From Batillaria attramentaria (lineage: Eukaryota; Mollusca; Gastropoda; Batillariidae), in contig JACVVK020000005.1 of the NCBI GenBank assembly GCA_018292915.2, forward strand, positions 2,845,001 through 2,909,000: DNA of 64,000 nucleotides, in the 5' to 3' direction. A program made the translations under genes and the position numbers. The notes under the pieces are model-generated. The model made no database searches. It was not told the origin of the DNA and was given only the letters and a program-made list of their open reading frames with translations. Positions 27,300-63,620 of the stretch are shown piece after piece (position 1 is the first letter of the stretch; each line of letters opens with the position of its first letter).

Positions 27300-27500
27300 C
27301 CACCCCCGGATTTGCTTTTTAAATTAGACTAAAATCTGTAGAAGTTAGTGCATTTTGGCATGATTTTAAGTGCTTCAGAGGGAGGAAACACTACTATTTT
27401 TGGAGGATTTTTTTTAGAATTAAACTAAAATCTGTGCAGTTTGGTGTGTTCTGGCGTGGTTTTAGGTGCTTCAGAGGAGGAAACACACTTTTAGGGGAGG
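27300..27500 (+). repeat. Tandem duplication of about 100 bp
   Basis: ACTAAAATCTGT...GTGCTTCAGAGG...GGAAACAC occurs twice at 27,330-27,390 and 27,425-27,490. Confidence 0.75.
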
Positions 27501-28315
27501 GGGAGGTGGGGGAGGGGGGTGGAACATTTTTAGCCAAAGGTGGAAATCCGCTAAAAGGTGAATGATTATAAGCCCTGATACTGGTGAAAACATGCAAGGA
27601 CTGACGATTGTCCGTGTCTAGTGTGTTTGGGGTGGGGGTTCTTCAGCTCAAGTTTTTTCCTTGGGGTTGCGGGACGGAGCCCCTGGACCCCCCCCCCCCC
27701 CCCCTTCCCTTTCTATTCCGCCCCTGCGGGATTGGAGGTAAAGTTCACAGATGGTGATTGCTTTACTCTCTGCAGTTAGAAATAATCTTTCCCAGTGGCA
27801 AGATCTCCTCCATGGCACTACTTGAACGGAATCCAATCAAGTTCAAAGAAACCCCGCTATTTTCTTGGGTTTCTTCTGTCCTGAACAGTGTTTCTTGACG
27901 CCTTGTATCCCCCCCCCCCCCCACACACACACACACACATGTGCGCTCGCCCATGCACACATGCTATTTGGCAAGGCAGGGTGAAGCGTTACAGTTTCTG
28001 GCTTTTGACATTCTGTGAAGTTCAGGTCCCAATCGACAAATAACAATTATTGTTATTGTCAATAGCAAACGTTCCTCTTTTTTCTTTTTCTTTTTGTATT
28101 CTGCAGTATGCATCAGTTAGATGAAATGATTTCAGGAAGTGTTTGTCCCAGCGGGTGTCTTGAACTCTTGATGTTGCACAGACACACTGGTGGGAGATGA
28201 CATTCACATACATGTTTTTTCATGAATGAAGCTTAGTCTAGTGGTGCATAAAGAGCAAACGCAAATTTGTTTTTATTCCACTTTTGTGGCAACGTCTGCA
28301 TTTTCTTTTATAGTT

Positions 28316-28662
28316 CAGGCTGTGGAATTGCTGAGGAAAAAAAAAAAAAGGACTGAAACCTAGGCTGGGGTGTGCTCTGCGGAGGGGGGGAACACAGGGG
28401 CAATGCCCCACTGAAGAGAACAGATTTTAGCATTTCTAAAGGCATTTAGTAGCCTCTCCGGCTTGGCGCCCAAAACACTGCCTTGATACTGACATGTGAG
28501 TCTTCACAAATAAAGTTGTATGTGTCTGGACTGTCCCATATGGCATTACATGCATCATGATATTGTGGGCAGCATTTTTTTTTATCCTTCCTTTTCCAGT
28601 TTGGCTGAAAGAATAGGAAATTTGGCTGAAAATTGCCAAATGACTGAAAATTCCCCAGCCTG
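28316..28662 (-). mobile_element. CAGGCTGGGGAA-TIR MITE, copy C
   Basis: Reverse orientation: starts CAGGCTGTGGAATTGCTGAGG and ends GACTGAAAATTCCCCAGCCTG. It shares AGTAGCCTCTCCGGC and TGTCCCATATGGCATTACATG with copies A and B. No clear target duplication. Confidence 0.65.
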
Positions 28663-28667
28663 TTAGG

Positions 28668-29034
28668 TTAACTCATTGCCGGCCTTGCCCGAGTGCCGTG
28701 GAATTCCCCCGTGACCCAAGCGCTGTGTGCGTGCACAACTGACCGGGCGATTTTAGCAATTTTCCGATTTTTTTTTTAAATAATTTTTTTTAAGAGGTCT
28801 TCCTCAGATGTTTCCTAATCGTGTTTGGTATGGTTTGAGAGATAATTACAAGCACTTTTATGGGAAAATATTTTCCGGCCCCAAGAATTTTTTTCCTACT
28901 AACAGAACCCGGGTGCTTGGTAACAGCGTCCTCGCGCGTCAGTGCCTGGGGAGTCGGGGAGTCTGGGTGTGTGGTTGGCAACGGTATGCAAGGGCTCTGC
29001 TCAAACGCTGGGTGCATGGTCGTGAAAAAGTTAA
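28668..29034 (+). mobile_element. TTAA-flanked nonautonomous element, copy 1
   Basis: TTAACTCATTGCCGGCCTTG at the left and GTGAAAAAGTTAA at the right, with a second copy in the same orientation at 50,598-50,924 sharing both edges and the centre (TTCCTAATCG...GTTTGGTATGG). TTAA borders suggest piggyBac- or Kolobok-type mobilisation; the terminal inverted repeats are weak. Confidence 0.6.
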
Positions 29035-29420
29035 CCCCTAACTACCCACAATGCGTTTTCGTCATAGCGGATTTGAGTTTTTGCTTTTTTAAGCTCAAGT
29101 AACGTCACATTAGAAACATTGACTGTCAATAACACCAGTAACAATACTAGCCACTTGATTTAACTGCAGAACTAGAGTATATAAAAAGAACCCAAAGTAT
29201 GCTTTCATCAAGCAAGAAGACTTACAGAAATCCTCTTGACATGTTCGCTGCCATTTTCAGGCCTCAGCTGCATATGGTATCTTCTCAAAAGAAATGTGTA
29301 TGTAAAGTAACCGTGTCAGTTGACAAATATTGTACTATTTGTAGGAAAGCACATGCACACTGCTCTCATGCCATTGTTTTACTTGGCCATTCTGACATCA
29401 CCGTGTAGCCAAGTGGTTCT

Positions 29421-29925
29421 TTTTTTTTTTTTTCTTTTTTTTTGCTGCCCCCACTTTTTTTGCCAGCTCCAGTGGTGTTCCTCCCAGGTCATGGGTGGAA
29501 TCCACGGAGGGCTCGAAGGCTGGGGCAATTTTTATTATGCATGATGATGGAGATGAGGATGATGGTAAGATGATGCTATGGAGGTCCATGTGGTTTGGGA
29601 CTGCGGGACAGGGCCGCATTCCACGCTTCCTGTCATAAATATCCCGGCGTTCACCAGGCCCGGGAACTACGGCACCTGCGGTGCCGGCCGTGTAATCATC
29701 CACATCATAAGACGTGTCATACCAAGGGAAGCACCCCCAAAGTCGCACCCGTGAAGCGGGTGAAGCTCGGCTGTGTGGCAACAGCCTCCCCATTGGGCAC
29801 ATAGCACACCCGCTCTGGGTAGGAGCCGACCTAGGTAGGAAAAATCCCGCTTGTCTCGGCTGGGATTCGAACCCGGGTCTCCCGGTCCATGGTCCGAAGT
29901 GCTAACCACTACACTACGGGGGCCG
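29421..29925 (-). mobile_element. tRNA-derived SINE with poly(A) tail and 16-bp TSD
   Basis: The minus-strand 5' end carries a tRNA-like head, with A-box TAGTGTAGTGGTTAGCAC and B-box GGGTTCGAATCCC. The 3' end is a poly(A) stretch (poly-T at about 29421-29452 on plus). The 16-bp direct repeat GTAGCCAAGTGGTTCT occurs at 29405-29420 and 29926-29941. The 505-bp body is long for a SINE. The same 3' body, 5'-truncated, recurs at 57,270-57,424 on the plus strand. Confidence 0.85.
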
Positions 29926-30014
29926 GTAGCCAAGTGGTTCTATTCGTTCACCCCTCTGTGTTCTGTAAGTAATGTCTTGTCTGTGATGTAAAATAACTGT
30001 GTGTCGTCTGTTTG

Positions 30015-30100
30015 GGAGTTGGTGTTGTCAGCTGAAGTTTGTGTTGTCAGCTGAAGTTTGTGTTGTCAGCTGAAGTTTGTGTTGTCAGCTGAAGTTTCTC
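30015..30100 (+). repeat. 19-bp tandem repeat (GTGTTGTCAGCTGAAGTTT)
   Basis: Four consecutive copies, nearly identical. Confidence 0.85.
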
Positions 30101-30109
30101 TTACAGCAA

Positions 30110-30716
30110 AAGTCAATCACATTTGTTACGAGCGTGGCTGGGTGTTTTGTTTGTATTTTGTTTGTATGCTGAAAGATCATAACAGCTGTATTGTTTTGCT
30201 TTTTTAGAAGGTTGAGTGAGACAGGGAAGTTGCTACGTTCAGTTCATATTGTGTTTTCATAATGTAAATCTGTTTTCCGTGATCCAGAAGTTTCCATTGT
30301 TTTCACGAAAATTCTAGAAGTAGCGACCTTGTTTTGACTGGAGCTGATTTCGCCATATTCCTCGGTAAGAAGGCGGGCTCTTCAAACATTCACCACATAA
30401 CAACATTGTACCTTGTAAGTGAGTTGAATAGGTGGTCATTACATCTATACCCTCAGGGGGGTGCATTGGTAGAACATGAGTTAATTTTCTAGGCTAGCCC
30501 ATCAATAACTTTGCTTTGATGGAAATGTTTGTGGGTTTTTTTTGTTTTTTTTAAAAATTCTGTTGTAATGTTCGCCGAGCCACAACAGCCACATAAGCAA
30601 TACACGTTTTCATTACTGTACAGCATTTGAGTTAACTGTGAAACAGCTAGTTTCTTGACAATAATTTTTAAGTAATGATAGAAAGTGCAATCGATAAACT
30701 TGCAAAAGGGCAATGC
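30110..30716. other. AT-rich intergenic DNA between the 29.4-kb SINE and the POLR2G 3' UTR
   Basis: No recognised exon. It ends with a plus-strand AATAAA at 30717-30722, so a plus-strand 3' UTR is possible but no coding exon was found to feed it. Confidence 0.35.
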
Positions 30717-30745
30717 AATAAAAACACACCTTTACAATTTTACAT

Positions 30746-30751
30746 TTTATT
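30746..30751 (-). terminator. POLR2G: POLR2G polyadenylation signal (AATAAA, minus strand)
   Basis: Minus-strand AATAAA (plus TTTATT) lies 376 nt downstream of the stop codon, giving a 3' UTR of about 400 nt. A plus-strand AATAAA sits close by at 30717-30722, so a convergent transcript, if present, would end in the same 35 bp. Confidence 0.55.
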
Positions 30752-31126
30752 CATAAAATCATGATCCAATCCAAATGATCTATTTACAGTGTGGATGATG
30801 CGAATGAAAATATGAACACAGTGGGTGGCACCTTAACAACAGTCAGTCGTGTCAACCTCCTTTTCAGGTTCATGACCTGAATTCCTGTTTCCCTTCTCAT
30901 CTGAGCTAAAGATCCCGGTACTGGCCTGGGTGCAAAACAGCCCTGCAAATGCCTTTAACTCAATGACTATATTGCTAATGTTAACAGTGTTTCTCAAATA
31001 ACCTGTGGAGGCTGACAATTGATGTTCCGAACTTTGAGATGTAAGGCATGCCAACACTTTCGCATCCCACAAAGTTCTGCACAACAGTTGAGGGATATTG
31101 TTAGGGACCATACGTGTATGTCTTCC

Positions 31127-31338
31127 TCAGCTAACCAGACCTGGAACAACAACAGATAGAAAAATCCACTGTCAATGAAGTACACAAGTCTGCCACTGCA
31201 CAAACGAGGCACAATCTTACATTCTTGCCAACAGCTTGTCAATACCTCTCTCAGAATTGCACTGCTCCGGTGAACTATGCAAGAAAGCAGTGATCCTTCA
31301 GGAATTAATGCTTTCAAGGTAACACCCCCCCCCCTCCA

Positions 31339-31369
<31 letters not shown>

Positions 31370-32891
31370 CAATGCCCTTCATCAGTTTTCAAGATACAAT
31401 CTAGCAAAGAACAGAACACTCTAGTCTAGAGGAAACAGAATGAGACTGAGAGGAGAATGAATGGTGCACAAAAAAAAAAAGTAAACTGCTCACCAAGAAA
31501 GTCATCCATCAAGGTTCCAATGGCAAACTGTAAGACAATCAGAACAAAATAAAACCAACTGTCTTCAACTGTTGGTAAAGAGCTGGAGGCACAAACTGGA
31601 CTACAATTCGCTGGTCAAAGGGAGCCAACTTTACTCTTCAAACAGTAATTCTAGCAAGCATGAGTAAGTTGTCTCCCATGTCTCAATGCTGTATGTAATA
31701 AGAATAAATGAGGTCTGAAAAAGATCTTTTTTTTTTCAATCACGTCCCAAATTGCACGGAGTAGGTGTGGAAACGTTTCAGGCTGTGTTATGACAAGTGT
31801 GGATGTTGATCTCAATGTTAGAAGTGCAGCAGAGACAGTGTGAAGCCGGGAAAGTGGTTTTCTGAGTGGCATAAAAAGACCGAGTTGTGCAATGAGTAAA
31901 GAGTGAGTACTGGTCGCCATGCGTGCTTTTTTGGGGTTTAGGCACGTGACCGCACACCTGATAAGAAAACGGTTGCAGATTTAAAAAAAAAAAAAAATTT
32001 AAAATAAAAATTAATTGTGGTGGTACTTGGAAGGAAATGAAAACAGAGAATAGGCAGAATTCCTTGATCATGGCTAAGAGTAAGAACAATTTGACTCAAT
32101 TCCTACCAACTAAGACTGAGGTTGTGCACCAGTGGCCTCACTAAAAAACTCATAATTTATCATATAATCATGGATTTAAATTTGGCTCAGTGGGAGTGTC
32201 GCACTTTGATTATACTCATGTTTGATGCAGTAAGAGCCATCTAGAAACCATTAATCTTGCTTGATTTTCAAACAGTCAAAAAAGTGGGATGCTTGTGCAC
32301 GGTCTGAAATGCCTTATAACTGTGAAAACAAGATAACACCAAGAACAGAAAGAAGACTTTTGACTTACTATATCTTTTGCATCCACTCGAGTGCCGACGA
32401 TCTTGATTCTGATTTCATCATCTTGCTGGATGACAATATCCTGGAAAAATGCAAAAACAGAAGTCAGTACACACTCGTACGACATACCCTCAACAAGATC
32501 GTCAACAGCAAAATTTCACTCGTGGACAAGATACAAAGACCCACCAAACTCCTTGCATTTTCACTCATCTGCTTTATGGAGTAACAGTACTAACACACCA
32601 GATTTTCAATGTTTGCTATTAAAATAGTAAATTATATTAATTTTGCACCTGAAACTGTGCTTTGTCTGTGTAGTACTGTACATGACGATAAGTATAAAGT
32701 AAGATTAGTATTGATTAGTGCTTTAGTCAGGATGAAACAAACCTCATCTTTGGTCTTGTAGCATGGTGGGCTGGAGTTGGGGTCAAATTCCATGTCAGCT
32801 GGGATGGACTGAAAATAAGCACACATTATAGAAATCTACACTTACTGAGTAACCAGATTTTATCTTTAATCAGATTGTGATAATCTGCTGT

Positions 32892-32922
<31 letters not shown>

Positions 32923-33005
32923 TCTCTCTCTGTGTAACCACATCGTCTTCCTTATTGCAATGTGCTTTAATATTTCTTCTTTTCTTTAACGATTGCTTGC
33001 ACTGA

Positions 33006-33081
<76 letters not shown>

Positions 33082-35491
33082 GAGTAGTTTAACAAGGACA
33101 AGATTTAATAGAGGTCATGTTACCTAATCTTTTATCCTTGGAAAATAAAGTTCATTTCATTTCACTCTCTCTCTGTGCTCATTTTTGTTTCCTATAAATT
33201 CTTTGTCAGCATATAGCAACTGAGAGTACAGCAGTTGCCAAAATACCACACATTGATACTTGTAACTCACATGTCTAGATATGAAGCAGGTCAAAGGTCC
33301 AATTTCTGTGAACAGGCCAACCTGTAAACACAACACACCTATCATTTCAAACTTTCTCATTGCAAGGCTGCTGGGAATGCCAATTCTGAAGATGCAAGAA
33401 CAACTGAGATGACATAATAATAATCACAGTTCATAACTATTGGCTGCCCAGGTAGTCCCTTGCTTTACAATAAATACTGCCAGTTACTGATCAGATCTGA
33501 ACTATAGTCTATACAAGCTAAAAGGACACCTCAGGCAGAACCCCTTATCATGAAAAGCGACTGAAACTGAAGGGGTCTCGCTGGTGTTTTGCATTTTGCA
33601 ATAGAAAAAGCATGGTGTTGGTAATTATGCGTACGGCACTAAAAAATTACATACACATCAGATAGCAAGTTTGATTTTTATGGCTGTGGAGGGAACCAAA
33701 GTGCCATAAAAAGTTGCACAGAACTGTCACTATTGCCACTTCCTACTGTCACTCGACTAACTCGTGTCACCCACCGCTGACTGTCTTCCGGTGGTAATTG
33801 ACAAGGGCTTAGCCCACCAAGCATGGAGGCTGTTACAGCGCTGACTTGTGGGTGCAATAGGGAACGTGACCCGTGGACTGTCGTCCTTGTTTCTGATACT
33901 CGCTTCTGATACTGTACACGTGTCATAGAAGCCACTATTCTTATTTTCATCTGTCCTAAAATAATCAAATCATATGGGTTACCACTCAATGCCAAAATAC
34001 CAATAAAATCTATGCAAAACAAAGTAGACCACAGGCACATAAATGTTTTTCTGACCTTGTTGACCTGTGTCACCACAGCATCCAGTACTTCCCCCTTGAA
34101 CGGCCGGAACACTATGGCCTTGTACTTGACAGGATAGATGACAAATCCGCGGCCAGGCTGAATCATACCAGCTCCAATGTTGTCAATTGTTGTCACAGCT
34201 ATCACAAACCCATACCTGTAAAAAGGCATAAATAAGCGAGACATTAGCAATACAGGCTTTCGAAATTTCAAAATGTGTACTGCGTGCGCATGTGGAAAGA
34301 TTGGAAGTCTCACCAAATCTCCCAAGTCCTCTCAACGTTTAGCGTACTGCAGAGACAAAGAAGGGTATAGTGGTCCTGACATCTCATGTGCGGAAGGGTG
34401 GAAATTTCGAACTCCAAAGGCCTGTACAGTGTTCACCTACAGTTTCATCAGCACGGGTGCTATTTGTAACAGTTGTTACTGACAATTTTGATCATACATT
34501 TACCTCAGTGGCATACCAAACTTACTGCCAGAAAAATGCAGAGTGTGGTATGGTATAGCAGACATGATAATAATAATAACTAAGTACTGTGTATTTCTTT
34601 AACTCAGTGGCTCAAAGCTGAACCCAACATGCACGCTCATGTGAACCCCACACATTCTCTCACACACTGGACATGAACACATTACAATCACGTTGGGCGA
34701 AGGGTCAGCTCAGCAATTTAAGTTTCGGAATTTAGAGTTGCATTTATTTTCAAACTTCAGGGATCGATTTTCTCACGCGCCGTGCGACTATGTCTCATAT
34801 TTTGATAAAATGTCGCATAGAAATTTCGCAAAATGCGTCATATGTCCCACAAACATGACATCACACGCACACCAGACAACGCGAAGCAGAGATGCGCTGT
34901 CCGTGTCAGTCATAGAGTCTGTTACACTAATCTAATTTTAGTGATGAGGCTTTCAGAACCTGAACGTCACTGCACTTTGACTTAGGAACAGGTTCTCGGC
35001 ACAGACATGTGACAGAGAGATATGGGTGAACTTGACTGTCTCATAGAAAACGAAAATGTCTCATAAAAATGACTGGTCAAGGAGACAATGTCTCATTAGC
35101 ATTTTTGAGTAAATCCGTCCCTGAACTTACTGAGTGGGTTGAACATGTCCATCGAAACATCATAAGGGTTTACCGAGGTACATTTACACATCACATCACA
35201 CACACACACACACACACACACACTATTTGCACGCATATATTCAGACCCTAAAATCAACACAAATACATACTTTCCAGTACAGGTTCCTTCCACTTCTGTG
35301 AAGAGTTTCTGTTTCACAATGTTGAGCAAGTTAGGTCCAAAATAACGTGGATGCAGGAGGATCTCATGTTCCAAGGACACCTGAAAGTATATTTATTAGT
35401 GATGATTATGTATAATATATAAGCAGACAATTATTCATGCTTTTAAAAATTCATAAATTATTAATGAAACGCGACTTACATGGTAAAACAT
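31127..35491 (-). CDS. POLR2G: DNA-directed RNA polymerase II subunit RPB7, complete, eight coding exons
   Basis: Coding exons in transcription order: 35491-35480, 35380-35271, 34215-34056, 33321-33271, 32808-32743, 32440-32369, 31527-31494, 31140-31127 (stop TGA at 31129-31127). They total 519 nt, 172 codons plus stop, the length of human RPB7. Every junction is GT-AG and in phase; the first exon is only 12 nt (MFYH) with a GTAAGT donor. Recognised blocks: [19 protein letters not shown], then [71 protein letters not shown], and the C-terminus [15 protein letters not shown]. The family has an N-terminal RNP-like half and a C-terminal S1/OB half, and pairs with RPB4 to form the Pol II stalk that contacts nascent RNA in the nucleus. 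The last exon holds only 14 coding nt. Introns carry a SINE with a nested MITE (34.57-35.2 kb) and microsatellites. Near-certain orthologue. Confidence 0.97.
32890..33080. repeat. (CA)n and (GT)n microsatellites in POLR2G intron 4
   Basis: A CA tract at 32,892-32,920 and a GT tract at 33,010-33,079, opposite in sense and about 90 bp apart, so the intron RNA could fold between them. Confidence 0.85.
33560..33860 (-). repeat. Interspersed repeat shared with 39.1 kb
   Basis: Reverse complement of 39,100-39,380: AACCAAAGTGCCATAAAAAG, GTCACTCGACTA, GGGCTTAGCCCACCAAGC and GTTTTGCATTTTGC have inverse counterparts there. Lies in POLR2G intron 3; the partner lies in TTLL5 just before coding exon 3. 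Confidence 0.65.
34566..35170 (-). mobile_element. SINE family 2, 3' half, split by a MITE
   Basis: Left part 34,566-34,757 (AATAATAATAAC..., GAACCCAACATGCACGCTC, GGGTCAGCTCAGC) and right part 35,124-35,170 (GGGTTGAACATGTCC) join into the same order as the 61.8-kb copy once the element at 34,758-35,123 is removed. Lies in POLR2G intron 2. Confidence 0.7.
34758..35123 (+). mobile_element. CAGGGA-TIR MITE, copy 1, inserted into a SINE
   Basis: Ends are CAGGGATCGATTTTCTC and, inverted, CAGGGACGGATTTACTC. A 5-bp direct repeat AACTT flanks it (34753-34757, 35124-35128). A second copy in reverse orientation is at 45,693-46,173. No transposase frame. The superfamily is not assigned. Confidence 0.75.
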
Positions 35492-35859
35492 GTTTTGAAA
35501 GCTCGTCGACTTCGGCGCCGGAAATGCGTCTAGTTCATACAAAGCTATGTGAAGTTCACAACCACATTTGCGCATTTAAGACGTCGATTAGAAAACGGTG
35601 ACAGTAATTACAATAAAATATTTTGCTATACTAGTGACAGTTTATTTTTCTTTACTCAGCTTTCTGTTGCTTTTCTACGTCATTTAATCTCTTTTTGTCG
35701 ATTTTGAGATTTCTTTGTACTGCGCGTGTCCAAACACGATGGCGGCTTTGCTTCTTCCTGTCCATCAGCTGTCCCACTGACCCACAAATTTACACGGATT
35801 TGAAGTGATAAGGACCATTACCAATGTTTTCCACCTGCATACATTGAAAACTATATCAG
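35492..35859. promoter_or_regulatory. Candidate bidirectional POLR2G/TTLL5 promoter
   Basis: The POLR2G start codon (35491, minus) and the first TTLL5 exon donor (35859, plus) are at most 368 bp apart, so both transcription starts must lie here or just beside it. Seen: a YY1-like ATGGCGGC at 35739-35746 in plus orientation, an ETS-like CCGGAAAT at 35519-35526, and a CTTCCTG ETS-like site (minus) near 35753-35759. No TATA box stands out. The region is free of microsatellites, unlike its surroundings. Shared promoter use is inferred; transcription starts are not visible. Confidence 0.6.
35739..35859 (+). other. TTLL5: TTLL5 noncoding first exon (3' part) with short uORF
   Basis: A strong donor, CAG followed by GTAAGT, ends an exon at 35859. 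The next good acceptor is TTTATTCAG ending at 37264, which opens the coding-start exon (5' UTR 37265-37351). The true 5' end is unknown. If transcription begins upstream of the YY1-like motif, ATG at 35739 opens a 13-codon uORF (MAALLLPVHQLSH) that stops at 35780. Confidence 0.55.
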
Positions 35860-36780
35860 GTAAGTTGAACTGTATTCATGAATTTTCTATGAATAGGCAG
35901 ATATGGCGGAAATGCACCTAGCGACAGACCAACAATGATCTTTCTTTTATGGTTGCGCGCCGCGCCAAATGCTTCAGCGTCGTCCGGTTTTGTGTAGCTT
36001 GCGTTTGTTTTCCTTGGATACTGGGTGCAGCGACGTAAGTCCAGGTCAAATTTTAGTTTATTTTAGGTGTGATGCTGAGATTTATAGCAGTTTGTTTGTT
36101 TTAAAAGATCAACTTCCGGCAAAACAGGTGCCCACCATTAGCATGGCTGCCATGACAACGAATAAACTGATTCCTAGTCCGGCAGCAAAAGTGCAGAGGA
36201 ATAGCTGCATTGCAACCCATTTATTCATACCTTGGCCAAATTTCGCATACCACTCTCAGAAACCACCACAATACTGTTTGTTTCAAACCATGAGTTAGTC
36301 TATGTAACATGTGGCGTGACCACTGTGCCATGCTTAAAATGTAATGTTTTCCTCATGGTCACCAACTAGAATAACCACTTTTTGTGAGACATTTTCAATC
36401 TGTGCTGTTTTTCAGTATTATGTGATTGGGTCACATATATAACAGGCATCATTATGCACACACCAGTTATGTTGTAGTTTTCTTTGCTCCACAAAACTTG
36501 ACTGATGACTGATGAGAACACAGACTGACAGAGGGTTTTCTGCAAGACATGTAAATTTGCAAATAAGAAGTAGATGACACACACTGTGATCTCTCCAGCC
36601 CATAATTCTTGTGCACAGGTGCTGCATTATAAGACCTGATGCATGTAGGGAATAGGATCTTGGTAAATCTTGGATTGTAGAGTTAGACCATGGACAGTGC
36701 AAGATTGTTTGTTTTGTTTTGCTTAGAGGAGGGATGGGGGGGGGGGAGGGGGGATAAGGTGTCTGTTGGTGGATGTGTTT

Positions 36781-37148
36781 CAGGCTGGGGAATTTTCAGT
36801 CATTTGACAATTTTCAGCCCAATGTACTATCCTTTCAAGAACATCTACATTGCAGTCAAAGAAAATGTAGGAGGAGAAAGGGTGCACACACTATCATGAT
36901 ACATGTAATGCCATATGAGACAGTCTAACTTTATATTTATATTTATTAATGATCATAATCATTATAATTATTATATTTGAAGACTTGCTTGTCAGTATAA
37001 AGGCAGTAGTTTTCGTTCGGGTGCCAGGAGAGGCTACGAAATGCCCTTAGAAATGCTAAAATTTTATCTCTTAAATGGGGCTTTGCCCCTTTCTCCACCA
37101 GCAGGGCCTAGGTTTCAGTCTTTTTTTCGTCAGCAATTCCCCAGTCTG
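36781..37148 (+). mobile_element. CAGGCTGGGGAA-TIR MITE, copy A
   Basis: Begins CAGGCTGGGGAATTTTCAGT and ends in the inverse (TTCCCCAGTCTG). Flanked by a 6-bp direct repeat GTGTTT (36775-36780, 37149-37154). Lies in the TTLL5 first intron, ending 116 bp before the coding-start exon. Confidence 0.75.
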
Positions 37149-37264
37149 GTGTTTCCCATAGATAATCAGCACTGTAAGTGTAAGGTAGGTTCCCCACAAA
37201 CAACAATGATATATATATATTGCATATGCATGCTATAATTTAATTATGCAATGTGTTTATTCAG

Positions 37265-37351
37265 ACAGTTCACCAACTATGAGCTTACGGACCAGACAAA
37301 AGTGGACATCAGCTGACGCATGAGTATTGTGTGTTGGGATTGATCAGCAAC
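37265..37351 (+). other. TTLL5: TTLL5 5' UTR segment of the coding-start exon
   Basis: The acceptor TTTATTCAG ends at 37264. There is an in-frame TGA at 37280 and no ATG in frame until 37352, which sits in a favourable AACATGG context. An upstream GTG at 37331 is in frame but is not a credible start. Confidence 0.55.
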
Positions 37352-62988
<25,637 letters not shown>

Positions 62989-63189
62989 GTAGACCTTTGT
63001 TTTAACATTTTTTAAAGAAATGTTTGTGTGCTGTGTTGCCCATGTTTACAGGATGTAAACACATTTTATGTTGCAAATAAGCGTTCCCCATCCTTTCTTC
63101 TCTTTGTCTTTTTCTGTCCACCGCCTGCATACTTTCAGTTTGGGCCTCTATATGTGAGAATCCGGCCAAAGCTATGGTTCTTTAACATT

Positions 63190-63620
63190 CGCTTTGCATG
63201 GGAGAAAATCCACATGTTCCCTATTATTGCGTACTAGTGTGTATCCTGACATCAGACACCTGTGCCATATTTTCATCTCTTACATTTTTATTGTTGAACC
63301 ATGCAACGAGAATCTGTCAACCTATGAAAAGTTTTTTGGACCTCTTCATTTTGCCGTAGGCGCAGCACTCCAGTTCTACTTTGAAGCGTTCGAAATCCAT
63401 CCTCTTTGTGAGTCGTATGATATTGTGACAGCTTATGTGCATCAGATGCCTTGCTTCACTTTGCCTCTCTCAGGCTCTGACAAAGCTTTCGCTGAGGCAG
63501 CATTTCGGAATTGGGTAAAGAGACAGACCGCGATCGATTCGGGTGACCAAGAAGTGGATCGTTCAGGTTTTTATTCCTTCGCAGAAAAAAAAAAATTGCT
63601 TTTTTCAGTATTTTGAATTG
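63190..63620 (+). pseudogene. Unassigned open frame, possible transposase-like fragment
   Basis: A frame open for 140 codons in AT-rich intron DNA downstream of the last TTLL5 exon, with FFGPLHFAVGAAL, YDIVTAYVHQMPC and AFAEAAFRNWVKRQ. The last part faintly recalls the zinc-finger lead-in of hAT/ZMYM-type proteins, but the cysteines and histidines are not in order. It has no convincing acceptor in the phase TTLL5 needs. It could be a transposon relic, a real TTLL5 exon, or chance. Confidence 0.2.

Noticed and set aside
29840..29925. tRNA gene on the minus strand
   Set aside because: It is the head of a retroposon with poly(A) tail and target duplication.
34693..34935. Peptide shared by two loci ([20 protein letters not shown])
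   Set aside because: It is the translation of the MITE present at 34.8 and 46.1 kb. Similarity comes from the shared repeat, and neither copy has other coding features.
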